Source: an uncultured Atopobium sp.
Lineage (GTDB): Bacteria; Actinomycetota; Coriobacteriia; Coriobacteriales; Atopobiaceae
Length of the DNA stretch: 64,000 nucleotides
Assembly: GCA_946997485.1 (NCBI GenBank)
Contig: CAMPVF010000002.1
Location: forward strand, 1-64,000
Direction: 5' to 3'
Part shown: piece after piece, positions 51,323 to 59,995 of the stretch
Numbering within the stretch: the stretch's first letter is position 1
How the letters are laid out: every line of letters begins with the position of its first letter
Notes under the pieces: generated by a model
What the model was told of the DNA's origin: nothing
The model's input: only the letters and a program-made list of their open reading frames with translations
The model's database searches: none
Translations under genes and position numbers: made by a program

Positions 51323-52165
51323 CTATCCGTTGCGTGTAAACGTATGCGAAGCAAGCTGCTTTTTAATTTGTGCTTCTTGCTGGTCGGTAAGTAAATGCCC
51401 GTCACGAATATGCACTACGCGATCTGCCCAGGAGGCAACTTGTGGGTCGTGCGTAATGAGAATAATTGTTTTGCCTTGGTCTTTAAGTGCTTTAAAGGTT
51501 GAAAGTACCAGCTGCGATGTAGCACTATCAAGGTTGCCGGTGGGCTCATCTGCAAAAATAACAGCGGGATTGTTTACCAGCGCCCGCGCAATGGCAACGC
51601 GCTGCATTTGTCCGCCCGAAAGCTCATTTGACTTGTGATTGTAATATTCCTCGCCAAGTGATACGGCACAGAGGGCATTAACTGCACGTTCAAGACGCTC
51701 ATTGCGCGGTACATGTGAATACACAAGCGGCAAGCACACGTTATTAAGCACCGTTGTGCGCGGAAGCAAGTTAAACGACTGAAATACAAAGCCAAGGCGC
51801 TCTGCACGCAGCTGTGCCAATTCATCATCCGAAAGCGCCGATACGTTAACGCCTTCAAGCACATACTTTCCTGCAGTTGGAGTATCCAGGCAGCCCAAAA
51901 TATTCATGAGGGTAGATTTGCCCGATCCCGAAGGACCCATAATGCATAAAAATTCTCCCTGATACACCTGCAGATTTACGCCTTTTAACGCATAGAAGCA
52001 GCTTGTGCCCGTTTGATAGACGCGCTCAAGATTGTGTACGTCGATAACAAGCGTTTTTGCAGGTGACGCGTTATGCTGAACAGCTGGCTGAATGGCTGGC
52101 GTGGTGTTCGTTGCAGCAGGGGTGTTCCGTGCAGGGACATCACGTGTGGATGTATTAGCTTTCAA
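51323..52165 (-). CDS. MacB/LolD-type ABC ATPase
   Basis: A 280-residue ATPase of the MacB/LolD group. Walker A GPSGSGKST, Q-loop FVFQSFNLLPR, signature NELSGGQMQRVAIARAL, Walker B VIFADEPTGNLDS and the His switch ITHDPQVA are all intact. There is a Thr/Ala/Pro-rich lead of about 45 residues. No ATG or GTG is near the natural start. The TTG at 52163-52165 overlaps the MacA-like stop by 11 bp and is my choice, though longer frames inside the upstream gene exist. It powers the permease beside it. Confidence 0.88.
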   Translation of the reverse strand: MKANTSTRDVPARNTPAATNTTPAIQPAVQHNASPAKTLVIDVHNLERVYQTGTSCFYALKGVNLQVYQGEFLCIMGPSGSGKSTLMNILGCLDTPTAGKYVLEGVNVSALSDDELAQLRAERLGFVFQSFNLLPRTTVLNNVCLPLVYSHVPRNERLERAVNALCAVSLGEEYYNHKSNELSGGQMQRVAIARALVNNPAVIFADEPTGNLDSATSQLVLSTFKALKDQGKTIILITHDPQVASWADRVVHIRDGHLLTDQQEAQIKKQLASHTFTRNG

Positions 52166-53657
52166 TTTCCACCTCGCTGCCTTCTTCAAGTCCTTCGATA
52201 ACGCAGGTGTTTGATGAGCGTGCAACAACTGTAATAGCGCATTCGGTAGTTTCAGACTCACCGTTAGAGGAGTCGCCACGTACAACACGCACGTAGTTGG
52301 CACCATCGCGCTCGTACACGGCGGCAGATGGTACGCAGAGGGCATCGGGGATATTCTTGGTGGTAATGGTAACTTCACTCGACATGCCAACGCGAATAGC
52401 TGGGTCGGGATTGGTAATAATAACGTCTACCATGTATTTTGCAACAGATTCTCTGTCATTTGGCATAGGTTGCGCAGAAACCTCGGTGGTATTCGAAATA
52501 TTTTCAACGGTAGCATCGCACTGCACGTGCTCAAGTGCGTTAAACGTAACGCTTGCAGGCTGACCCACCTCAATATGCGAAATATCAAGCTCGCTTACCG
52601 CTACGCGCACGCGCATTTTGCTTATATCGGCAATTTGCATAAGCTGGCTTGCGCCCGGCATACTGTTTTGCCCAGCGCCCATTGCGGTTGAAGCACCCTG
52701 TTTTACGCCAAGTGTTAACACACTTCCGCTGATTGGCGAGGTAACCGTGCGTTTAGCTGCGTGTTCTTTGGCTTTGTCGAGCTGTTTTTGTGCGTTCTTT
52801 ACCTGCAGCTGCGCCTGGTCGCAGGCGTTTGAAGCGGACACTACCTGTTCAAACACTGTATCAGGATGGGGGAGCGCTGCTTGCTCTTGCTGTGTTTTTG
52901 CGCTGTTATAGGCTTTAAGTGCGGTATCGTATGCCGCTTGTGCGCGCACCTTTCCGTCTTTTGCAGACGCTAACTGTTTTTTAGCAACGGCAAGCTGGTC
53001 GTTTGCCGCTTCAATTGCATCATCAATCTCCTGGTTTTTAATGGTAAAGAGCGTGTCACCCTTTTTAACCTGCGAGCCTTCGGTTACATATACCTTATCG
53101 ACAATGCCTTGAATTTCGGGCGTAATATACGTGCTCGAAACGGCCTGTGCTTGTCCTTGCGCTTTAATTGTTGCTGTAAAGTTTTGTTTGGTAACAAACG
53201 CAGTTTGCTGTGTTTGGTGTGGCTTTGATGCTTGCGAAAGTAGCATATTTCCTGCAATAGCGCACACAGCAATAATAAACAAAACAACAATGCCAGCAAT
53301 AATGCCTTTACGCTTGCGTTTTGCTTTTTTGCGCATAGCCTCGATTGTTTTTACTGCTTCTGCACTCATTGCTTCTTGTGATGGAGCTGGCGCGCTTGAC
53401 GCTTCGCCTTCTTGTGGTTGAATAATTGGTGTAGCGTGAGCATCTGGTTGAGAACCTCCCGCCACTGCAGGTGCAGCCACTGCTGTTACGTCTGCTGGAC
53501 CCCGATGCGTTTCGTTTGTTGCGCGTGTTTGGGTAGGTTCGCTCGTGCTTGTTTGCTCTTGGGTGTTTGGGTCCGCAGGTTCAGTAGGGAGTGGTAGTAC
53601 AGGCATTACAGCCGATGAAGTGCGCTGCTTTTTTGCTTGGTTGTTAAAAAGCCACAT
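52155..53657 (-). CDS. MacA/HlyD-type adaptor protein
   Basis: A 500-residue membrane-fusion-type protein has a disordered, Pro/Thr/Ala-rich cytoplasmic start (about 1-105) and one membrane helix (118-140). A biotinyl-lipoyl-like half is followed by a helical hairpin (about 215-300), then the second half with VTSPISGSVLTLGVKQG, and beta-barrel parts. It is the partner of the downstream ATPase and permease. In monoderm bacteria such adaptors assist MacAB-like exporters without an outer-membrane channel. It is the first gene of the operon. Confidence 0.9.
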   Translation of the reverse strand: MWLFNNQAKKQRTSSAVMPVLPLPTEPADPNTQEQTSTSEPTQTRATNETHRGPADVTAVAAPAVAGGSQPDAHATPIIQPQEGEASSAPAPSQEAMSAEAVKTIEAMRKKAKRKRKGIIAGIVVLFIIAVCAIAGNMLLSQASKPHQTQQTAFVTKQNFTATIKAQGQAQAVSSTYITPEIQGIVDKVYVTEGSQVKKGDTLFTIKNQEIDDAIEAANDQLAVAKKQLASAKDGKVRAQAAYDTALKAYNSAKTQQEQAALPHPDTVFEQVVSASNACDQAQLQVKNAQKQLDKAKEHAAKRTVTSPISGSVLTLGVKQGASTAMGAGQNSMPGASQLMQIADISKMRVRVAVSELDISHIEVGQPASVTFNALEHVQCDATVENISNTTEVSAQPMPNDRESVAKYMVDVIITNPDPAIRVGMSSEVTITTKNIPDALCVPSAAVYERDGANYVRVVRGDSSNGESETTECAITVVARSSNTCVIEGLEEGSEVEIES

Positions 53658-53968
53658 AGTAGCCCCTTACTCTCGGGTTGACTGTTGCACAATAATGCAC
53701 GTCTATAGAATTGTAGTGGCTATAGTCTATCATAAGCACGCGTGTTTTTATTACTACTTTCGCTGCTGTGCATTACGTTTTGCGCCCGAAACACCAAAGC
53801 GCTGTTATGGAAGTTACGCTAAAGTGCCTGCATGCGCATAAGCACGCGTGTGTGTTAGTATATACTACCAACATATGACATATGTTCGATTGTTAGCTGG
53901 CGTGCAATACATGCTGGTAGATATGTATGTGCAATGAACAATATACGGTAATCGAAAGAGGCAAGGCT
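53658..53968. promoter_or_regulatory. divergent control region between macA-like and aspS
   Basis: It contains the dyads TAGTATATACTA (53856-53867) and AACATATGACATATGTT (53870-53886) placed side by side about 85-115 bases before aspS. They may bind a regulator of either divergent unit. No gene is seen in the gap. Confidence 0.5.
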
Positions 53969-55735
53969 ATGGTAACTTCGATGCATACACACACCTGTGG
54001 CGAGCTTACAAGCTCAGATGTTAATGCGCATGTTGTACTTACGGGATGGGTATGGCACCGTCGCGATTTAGGTGGTCTTATCTTTATCGATATTCGTGAC
54101 AAAGACGGCTATACGCAAATTGCTATCGATCCTGTGTGTTGTAGCGAGGAAACCTACGCGTGCGCACAAAAACTCAGAAGTGAATGGTGCGTGCAAATTG
54201 CAGGTACGGTGCGTCTGCGCCCCGCCGATCAGCAAAAAACGTCTAGTACAACTGGGTGTATTGAGGTGCTCGCTTCTGACATTACGGTATTTAATGCTTC
54301 ACCTACGCCGCCATTTCAGATTGAAGATAAAATCGACTTGTCCGAAGACATGTACCTTACGTATCGCTACCTTGATATTCGTCGTCCGCGTACCGTGCAA
54401 ACACTTCAAAAGCGAAGTGATTTTACCTTTGCTATCCGTCAAGCGTTTCATAACCATGCATTTATGGAGGTAGAAACGCCGGCGTTGTTTAAGTCAACTC
54501 CCGAAGGTGCGCGCGATTTTTTGGTGCCTTCGCGCATCAAAAAAGGTGCATTTTACGCGCTTCCTCAGTCACCTCAGCTATTAAAACAGCTGCTTATGAT
54601 AGGTGGCGTTGAGCGGTATTATCAAGTGGCAAAGTGTTTTCGTGACGAAGACTTTCGTGCCGATAGGCAACCAGAATTTACGCAGGTAGATATGGAAATG
54701 AGCTTCGTCACCGAAGACGATATTTTGCATACGCTTGAACAAATTTTGCATGAAGCGTTTGCACAGGTGGGCGTTGACATGCCCATACCTTTGCCGCGCA
54801 TGCAATATTGGGATGCCATGGATACATATGGAAGCGATAAGCCCGATACGCGCTTTGGTATGGAAATTCACAACCTTACGAGTGGTTTTACATCAAGTGA
54901 GTTTTCGCTTTTTGCCAACGCCGAAAAAGAAAACAAACGGATTTGTTGTATTTGCGCTAAAGGAGCAGGTAACTGGGGTAGATCGCGTATTGACAAACTC
55001 CAAGATGTTGCCAAAAAAGAAGGTGCAAAAGGTCTTGCATGGATTGCGTTTACCGAAGCCGGCGACATTAAAGGCTCTATTGCCAAGTTTATGAGCCAAG
55101 ACGAAATTGCATATCTTACGCGCGAGATGAACGCAACTGCCGGCGACTTGCTGCTCTTTTGTGTTGACACGCGTCTTGTTGCCGATGAGGTTATGGGCGC
55201 GCTGCGTCTTCATATGGCCGATGCACTTGGTATTACGCGCAGTGGGCATGCATTCCTGTGGGTTGTTAACTTCCCACTGTTCCACTGGGACGACGAGCGT
55301 GGCGCCTATGCAGCCGAGCATCAGCCCTTTACGCTGCCGCGCTGTGAGTCTGTTGAAGAAATTAAGGCTAACCCCCTTGGCATTGGCTCGTATACCTACG
55401 ACTTTGTTATGGACGGCTACGAAGCTGGTGGCGGCGGCATGCGTATTCACGATCCTAAGATGCAGCTTGATATTCTTGAGCTTCTTGGATTTACTCCTGA
55501 GCGTGCCCGTGCGCAATTTGGTTTCTTGCTTGATGCGCTGCAATATGGTGCGCCTCCTATGGGCGGATTTGCGCTTGGTCTCGATCGCGTATGTATGCTT
55601 ATTTGTGGTACCGAATCGATTCGCGAAGTTATTGCATTTCCAAAGTCTACGTCGGGAAGCGATTTAATGAGCGCTGCACCCGCATCTGTATCGGAAGCGC
55701 AGCTACGCGATTTGCACCTACGTGTTGATAAATAA
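53969..55735 (+). CDS. aspS: aspartyl-tRNA synthetase
   Basis: A 588-residue bacterial-type AspRS has an OB-fold anticodon domain (LTGWVWHRRDLGGLIFIDIRD), then class II motif 1 (FMEVETPALFKSTPEGARDF), motif 2 (YYQVAKCFRDEDFRADRQPEFTQ) and the GAD insertion domain. Motif 3 is APPMGGFALGLDRVCML. Start 53969 follows GAGGCAAGG; an ATG four codons later is also possible. The final codons and stop are tandemly duplicated in the DNA. Confidence 0.96.
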   Translation: MVTSMHTHTCGELTSSDVNAHVVLTGWVWHRRDLGGLIFIDIRDKDGYTQIAIDPVCCSEETYACAQKLRSEWCVQIAGTVRLRPADQQKTSSTTGCIEVLASDITVFNASPTPPFQIEDKIDLSEDMYLTYRYLDIRRPRTVQTLQKRSDFTFAIRQAFHNHAFMEVETPALFKSTPEGARDFLVPSRIKKGAFYALPQSPQLLKQLLMIGGVERYYQVAKCFRDEDFRADRQPEFTQVDMEMSFVTEDDILHTLEQILHEAFAQVGVDMPIPLPRMQYWDAMDTYGSDKPDTRFGMEIHNLTSGFTSSEFSLFANAEKENKRICCICAKGAGNWGRSRIDKLQDVAKKEGAKGLAWIAFTEAGDIKGSIAKFMSQDEIAYLTREMNATAGDLLLFCVDTRLVADEVMGALRLHMADALGITRSGHAFLWVVNFPLFHWDDERGAYAAEHQPFTLPRCESVEEIKANPLGIGSYTYDFVMDGYEAGGGGMRIHDPKMQLDILELLGFTPERARAQFGFLLDALQYGAPPMGGFALGLDRVCMLICGTESIREVIAFPKSTSGSDLMSAAPASVSEAQLRDLHLRVDK

Positions 55736-55752
55736 GCGTGTTGATAAATAAG
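55721..55752. repeat. tandem 16-bp duplication at the aspS stop
   Basis: CGTGTTGATAAATAAG is present twice head to tail; the first copy contains the last codons and stop of aspS, the second repeats them after the stop. Confidence 0.9.
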
Positions 55753-55830
55753 CAGGCTGCTCATTTTAAGATGGTGCATTGCGCACGTGTTTGCACATAC
55801 AAGTAGCGTGCATAATCACATAGCCATATC

Positions 55831-55868
55831 AAAAAAAGCAGGTGGCACATGGTGTTGCCTGCTTTTTT
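55831..55868. terminator. bidirectional terminator between aspS and the MATE gene
   Basis: AAAAAAGCAGG (55832-55842) and CCTGCTTTTTT (55858-55868) are perfectly complementary, giving A and T runs on both sides of a GC core, with a 15-base loop. Confidence 0.88.
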
Positions 55869-55947
55869 ATAGCGCGCGGTTTTGTGCACAATTTTGTGCA
55901 CAGGTTTGTTCACACTACGAGGCGCAAAGTAGTGCACGTTGCAGCAG

Positions 55948-57366
55948 TTATGCGGCCTGTGTTTGTGTGCGCTTTGCAGCGCCGCGGCGTAGCCAATTTC
56001 CTTTGAGATAGTACAGTGCAAATATTGCAGCGGTAGTAGACCACGAGATGGGGTAGCTCGACAAAATGAGCAAGAGTTGCGGGTGGAAGGGCTCAAGCAC
56101 ACCAACCCATATAAGGCGCAAAACGCAGGTACCAATAATGGTAATAATCATCGGTCCTAAACTTTCGCCGCTGCCGCGTATAGCACCCGAGAACACGTCC
56201 ATAATGGCATAGAAAAACATAAACGGTGCATTACACATAAGTATGGTAAGCGTAATGGCAATAACTTCTTCGTCGTGGGTAAAGAAATGCGCAAATGGCT
56301 CTGCCACTTGCAACACGATGGCACAGCCGCCGCCAACAAGCAGCGCCGACATGATAAGTGACGTTATCGTGCCTTTTTTCATACGTGCAATATTCCGCGC
56401 GCCAAAGTTTTGGGCTGAAAATGTTGTAATAGATGAGCCGAGCGCATCCGACCCCATCCACACAAACGTAACCATACGGTTTGAGAGCCCCCATGCGGCA
56501 ATTGCCGCTTCGCCAAAAATATTGATGCTCCCTTGAATGACAACATTTGAAATCCCAAACATGGAGCCTTGAATAGCAAGTGGAAAACCGCACAGCAGCA
56601 TCTTTTTTGCATAGTGGTATTCAATACGAATCTCACGCAGGCGCAGCTTCCAGCAGCCATGTGCCCGCATCAAGCAGATAAGCGTTACTACAGCGCCCCA
56701 GATAAGCGAAATGAGCGTTGCATATCCGCAGCCGCGTGTTTCCAGGTGCATACCGGCAACAAACACAATGTCAAGAATAGCGTTTACAATACCCGTTGTT
56801 GCCACAACAAACGATGGGGTAGTGGTGTCGCCAACGGCACGTTGAAGACCACTTCCAATGTTATAAATGAGCGAAAAAACCATACCTATCATAAACAGGT
56901 AGGTAAAATCGAGCGACTTTTGCATGAGCTGTTGCGGAGTTCGCATCATGGTAAGCATGATAGGAGAGCACACATAGCCAACGACGGCAAAGAAAATACC
57001 TGCAACAAGAGCAATGCCCATAGCGGTGTGCACCGCGCGTGACACTTCATGCGTGCGCTTAGCTCCGTAGTACTGACTTACGATAACGCTGCAGCCAATG
57101 CCCAAACCAAGCGAAAAGCTAATTGCAATGTCGCAGAGGGAACTTGTTGCCTGAAGTGCAGCAAAATCTTCGGTACCAGCATATTGACCAACAACCCACG
57201 CATTACAAATGAGCTGCAGCTGTTGAAAAAATGAGCTTAAAAAGACAGGCAAACACAGCCGCAGGAGCTGTTGCCAAATAACTCCTGTTGTAACATCGAG
57301 CGCGCGACTTTTTCGCCTATGCTGCGTTTCTGCGGGTTGCTTAGTTGATGTAAGCACCTGTGTCAT
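55948..57366 (-). CDS. MATE-family efflux transporter
   Basis: A 472-residue polytopic membrane protein with about twelve helices and MATE-family blocks in both halves: LCLPVFLSSFFQQLQLICNAWVVG in the first helix, FSLGLGIGCSVIVSQYYGAK, then SSITTFSAQNFGARN in the second half and GESLGPMIITIIGTCVLRLIW. These proteins export organic cations or drugs by Na+ or H+ antiport. It stands alone on the minus strand. The substrate is unknown. Confidence 0.93.
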   Translation of the reverse strand: MTQVLTSTKQPAETQHRRKSRALDVTTGVIWQQLLRLCLPVFLSSFFQQLQLICNAWVVGQYAGTEDFAALQATSSLCDIAISFSLGLGIGCSVIVSQYYGAKRTHEVSRAVHTAMGIALVAGIFFAVVGYVCSPIMLTMMRTPQQLMQKSLDFTYLFMIGMVFSLIYNIGSGLQRAVGDTTTPSFVVATTGIVNAILDIVFVAGMHLETRGCGYATLISLIWGAVVTLICLMRAHGCWKLRLREIRIEYHYAKKMLLCGFPLAIQGSMFGISNVVIQGSINIFGEAAIAAWGLSNRMVTFVWMGSDALGSSITTFSAQNFGARNIARMKKGTITSLIMSALLVGGGCAIVLQVAEPFAHFFTHDEEVIAITLTILMCNAPFMFFYAIMDVFSGAIRGSGESLGPMIITIIGTCVLRLIWVGVLEPFHPQLLLILSSYPISWSTTAAIFALYYLKGNWLRRGAAKRTQTQAA

Positions 57367-57496
57367 ATGCTGCTGTACTCCCTATACAAAGCGTATGTCC
57401 CTCTCCAACATTGCTTAGTACTTGTATGCTTAGTTGTACTGGTGGGCACTCGTGCTACTGGGTAGTAGTATGAGTGCCTGCATTACCTCAGTACTA

Positions 57497-59587
57497 CTAT
57501 ACATAAAAGAGTATGTCGTTGTAGGAAGGAACGGGCCAGATACTGCGGTCACAAAGCGGCTCCATTGCATCAACGCTTGCACGAAGGGTAGCCATCTTAG
57601 ACGTGATAACATCGCGATAGTAGTCGTTTTGTTCTTTTGGCGAATCAATGGTATGCGCATGCTTGTTTTCTTGTTCAAGCTCGTTTGCGGCTTGTGTAAT
57701 AGCTTGAATACCAGCCACAAGTTGCTGCACTACTGCCCGCTGCGTGGTGTCGTTAATACCAAGGGCAGCAATATGCTCAACGCTTTGGGCACAACTACCC
57801 GAATAGCGATACAGCGCAGGTAAATACATCGTGCGTGCCATATACACCATGGTGTTAGCTTCAATATTCATGAGTTTTGAATATTGCTCTGCTTGTGAAA
57901 TGTACCGCGCACGTTGCTCTGCCTCGCTTAACACGTGGTACTTCTCGAAGAACGCAATATTGCGCGGCTCTACCATGCATGGCAGCGCATCGGGCGTTGT
58001 TTTGTTGTTTTTAAGGCCACGACGTGCTGCTTCTTCTTCCCAGCTTGCCGCGTAGCCATTGCCTTCAAACAAAATACGTTTGTGTTCTTGAAGTGAGGTG
58101 CGAATCCACTCCATGGCGCGCTCAACAAAGTTTTCTTTTGTGCAGTCCTGCAGGTCGTTTGCAAATTTGTCGCACTGCTCGGCAACCGCCGTGTTAAGCA
58201 CAACGTTTGAATCGGAGATATTTTGTTGCGAGCCGCACATTCTAAACTCAAATTTGTTACCCGTAAATGCAAAGGGGCTTGTGCGGTTGCGGTCGGTGTT
58301 GTCGCGTGCAAGGTTGGGAAGTGCAGGAACGCCAAGGTCTACCTCATCGCAGCCGTGTGCACATACGTGCTTTCCTTTAATGAGCGCTTGAACAATGGGA
58401 GAGAGCTCGTCGCCCAAAAAGATTGAAACAATTGCAGGAGGTGCCTCGTGACCGCCCAAACGGTGATCGTTTCCGCAGGATGCAACCGATGCACGGAGCA
58501 GGTCGGCGTGTTCGTCTACTGCGGCAATAAGGAAGCACAAGAATGCTAAGAACTGAAGGTTTTCATCGGGCTCATCGCCTGGTTCGAGCAGGTTTTCGCC
58601 ATCGGCAGAAATTGACCAGTTGTCGTGCTTACCCGAGCCGTTTACATAGTCAAACGGCTTTTCGTGCTCAAGGCAGGCAAGTCCGTGGTGCGTTGCCATA
58701 AGCTTGAGTTTTTCCATGGTAAGCAGGTTGTCATCAATAGCAAGCGAGCTTTGCTCATAAATTGGTGCCATTTCGTGCTGGCATGGTGCAACTTCGTTGT
58801 GTTTGGTGCGCATAGGAATGCCGAGTTTCCAAAGCTCGTCGTCCACTTCTTTCATGTACGCATTCACCGAAGGACGAATTGCGCCAAAGTAGTGCTCTTC
58901 GAGCTCTTGACCTTTTGAAGGTGCGCAGCCAAAGAGCGTGCGTCCGCACAAAATAAGGTCGGGGCGGGCAATATAGTCCGACTCTTTAATAAGGAAAAAT
59001 TCCTGTTCAGGACCACAGTTGGTAATAACGCGTTTGGGATGTCTGCCAAACAGGGTAAGCACGCGCTTTGCCTGTACTTCAAGGGCAACTTCAGAGCGTA
59101 AAAGCGGCGTTTTTTTGTCGAGCGCTTCTCCTGTGTATGAAATAAAGGCAGTTGGAATGCATAATACTTCGTCTTTAATGAAGGCGGGGCTCATTGGATC
59201 CCAAATGGTGTAGCCACGTGCCTCAAATGTTGCGCGCAGACCGCCCGAAGGAAAACTTGAACCATCAGTTTCGCCCTGAATAAGTTCTTTTCCCGAGAAG
59301 GTCATAAGAATATTGCCATCGGTTTTAGGCGTTAAAAAGCTGTCGTGTTTTTCGGACGTAATGCCAGTAAGTGGCTGAAACCAGTGCGTAAAGTGCGTTG
59401 CACCTTTTTCGAGTGCCCACTGTTTCATTGCATGAGCAACTTCATTTGCAATATCGATATTAATGGGTTTACCTTCGTCGATAACACGTCTAAGCTCGCG
59501 ATATGTAGGCTTTGGAAGCCTTTCTTGCATATCGGCATCGGTAAATACCAAACTACCATATTCTAACGAAACTTTGTCGTTTGCCAT
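57497..59587 (-). CDS. glnN: glutamine synthetase type III
   Basis: A 696-residue GSIII enzyme that joins ammonia to glutamate. Type III is recognised by its length and by THWFQPLTGITSEKHDSFL, GGLRATFEARGYTIWDPMSPAF, NCGPEQEFFLI and MRTKHNEVAPCQHEMAPIYE. The ATP/glutamate site NGSGKHDNWSIS is also present. Start at the ATG followed by NDKVS, with AAAGGTAAGG upstream; an extension of 25 residues has no site. It faces polA across a 408-bp gap. It may be the main nitrogen assimilation enzyme, since no type I gene is seen here. Confidence 0.95.
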   Translation of the reverse strand: MANDKVSLEYGSLVFTDADMQERLPKPTYRELRRVIDEGKPINIDIANEVAHAMKQWALEKGATHFTHWFQPLTGITSEKHDSFLTPKTDGNILMTFSGKELIQGETDGSSFPSGGLRATFEARGYTIWDPMSPAFIKDEVLCIPTAFISYTGEALDKKTPLLRSEVALEVQAKRVLTLFGRHPKRVITNCGPEQEFFLIKESDYIARPDLILCGRTLFGCAPSKGQELEEHYFGAIRPSVNAYMKEVDDELWKLGIPMRTKHNEVAPCQHEMAPIYEQSSLAIDDNLLTMEKLKLMATHHGLACLEHEKPFDYVNGSGKHDNWSISADGENLLEPGDEPDENLQFLAFLCFLIAAVDEHADLLRASVASCGNDHRLGGHEAPPAIVSIFLGDELSPIVQALIKGKHVCAHGCDEVDLGVPALPNLARDNTDRNRTSPFAFTGNKFEFRMCGSQQNISDSNVVLNTAVAEQCDKFANDLQDCTKENFVERAMEWIRTSLQEHKRILFEGNGYAASWEEEAARRGLKNNKTTPDALPCMVEPRNIAFFEKYHVLSEAEQRARYISQAEQYSKLMNIEANTMVYMARTMYLPALYRYSGSCAQSVEHIAALGINDTTQRAVVQQLVAGIQAITQAANELEQENKHAHTIDSPKEQNDYYRDVITSKMATLRASVDAMEPLCDRSIWPVPSYNDILFYV

Positions 59588-59995
59588 AGATGTTGCCTTA
59601 CCTTTCTGGCTTTTTGTGTGCGTGAGTAGAGACGCTCCTTGATGCTCAAAAACGGTTTCCAACTACAATGTGTGCATGTGCTGACGCAGGCGCAAAGCAC
59701 AATGTAACTGCTTTATTATGCACGAATATTTTGATATGAAGTAGTATAAAACGAGGAGTAAATATCTTTTTCACATACCAGTTTTTTTATGCAAGTTAGT
59801 GTGGTTTAGTAGCTGGTAGACCTGCTTTTTTCTGAGCCTTGCATGAACTTTATATGACCCTTATATGACCCTTATATGACCCTTATATGACCCAGGCATG
59901 CAAGCATTATTTCGATGTAGGCCACATAAGTGTTTTAGAATATAGATATATACTCACGCTAACTCATGAGCCATATGGTAAGAAAGGCATAACCA
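59588..59995. promoter_or_regulatory. 408-bp divergent region between glnN and polA
   Basis: AT-rich, with four 11-bp direct repeats at 59850-59893. A TATACT-like box near 59948 could serve polA. No gene is visible. Signals for the glnN promoter are not clear. Confidence 0.5.
59850..59893. repeat. four 11-bp iteron-like direct repeats
   Basis: TTATATGACCC occurs four times in exact tandem, one unit per approximate helical turn, so any protein contacts would fall on one face of the DNA. The array sits about 100 bases before polA and about 260 bases from glnN. Confidence 0.9.

Noticed and set aside
54893..55543. 216-codon minus-strand frame opposite aspS
   Set aside because: Antisense shadow of a core gene with no start signal.
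59850..59893. Plasmid or chromosomal replication origin
   Set aside because: The 11-bp repeats resemble iterons, but there is no replication initiator gene, no DnaA-box cluster and the context is core chromosome.
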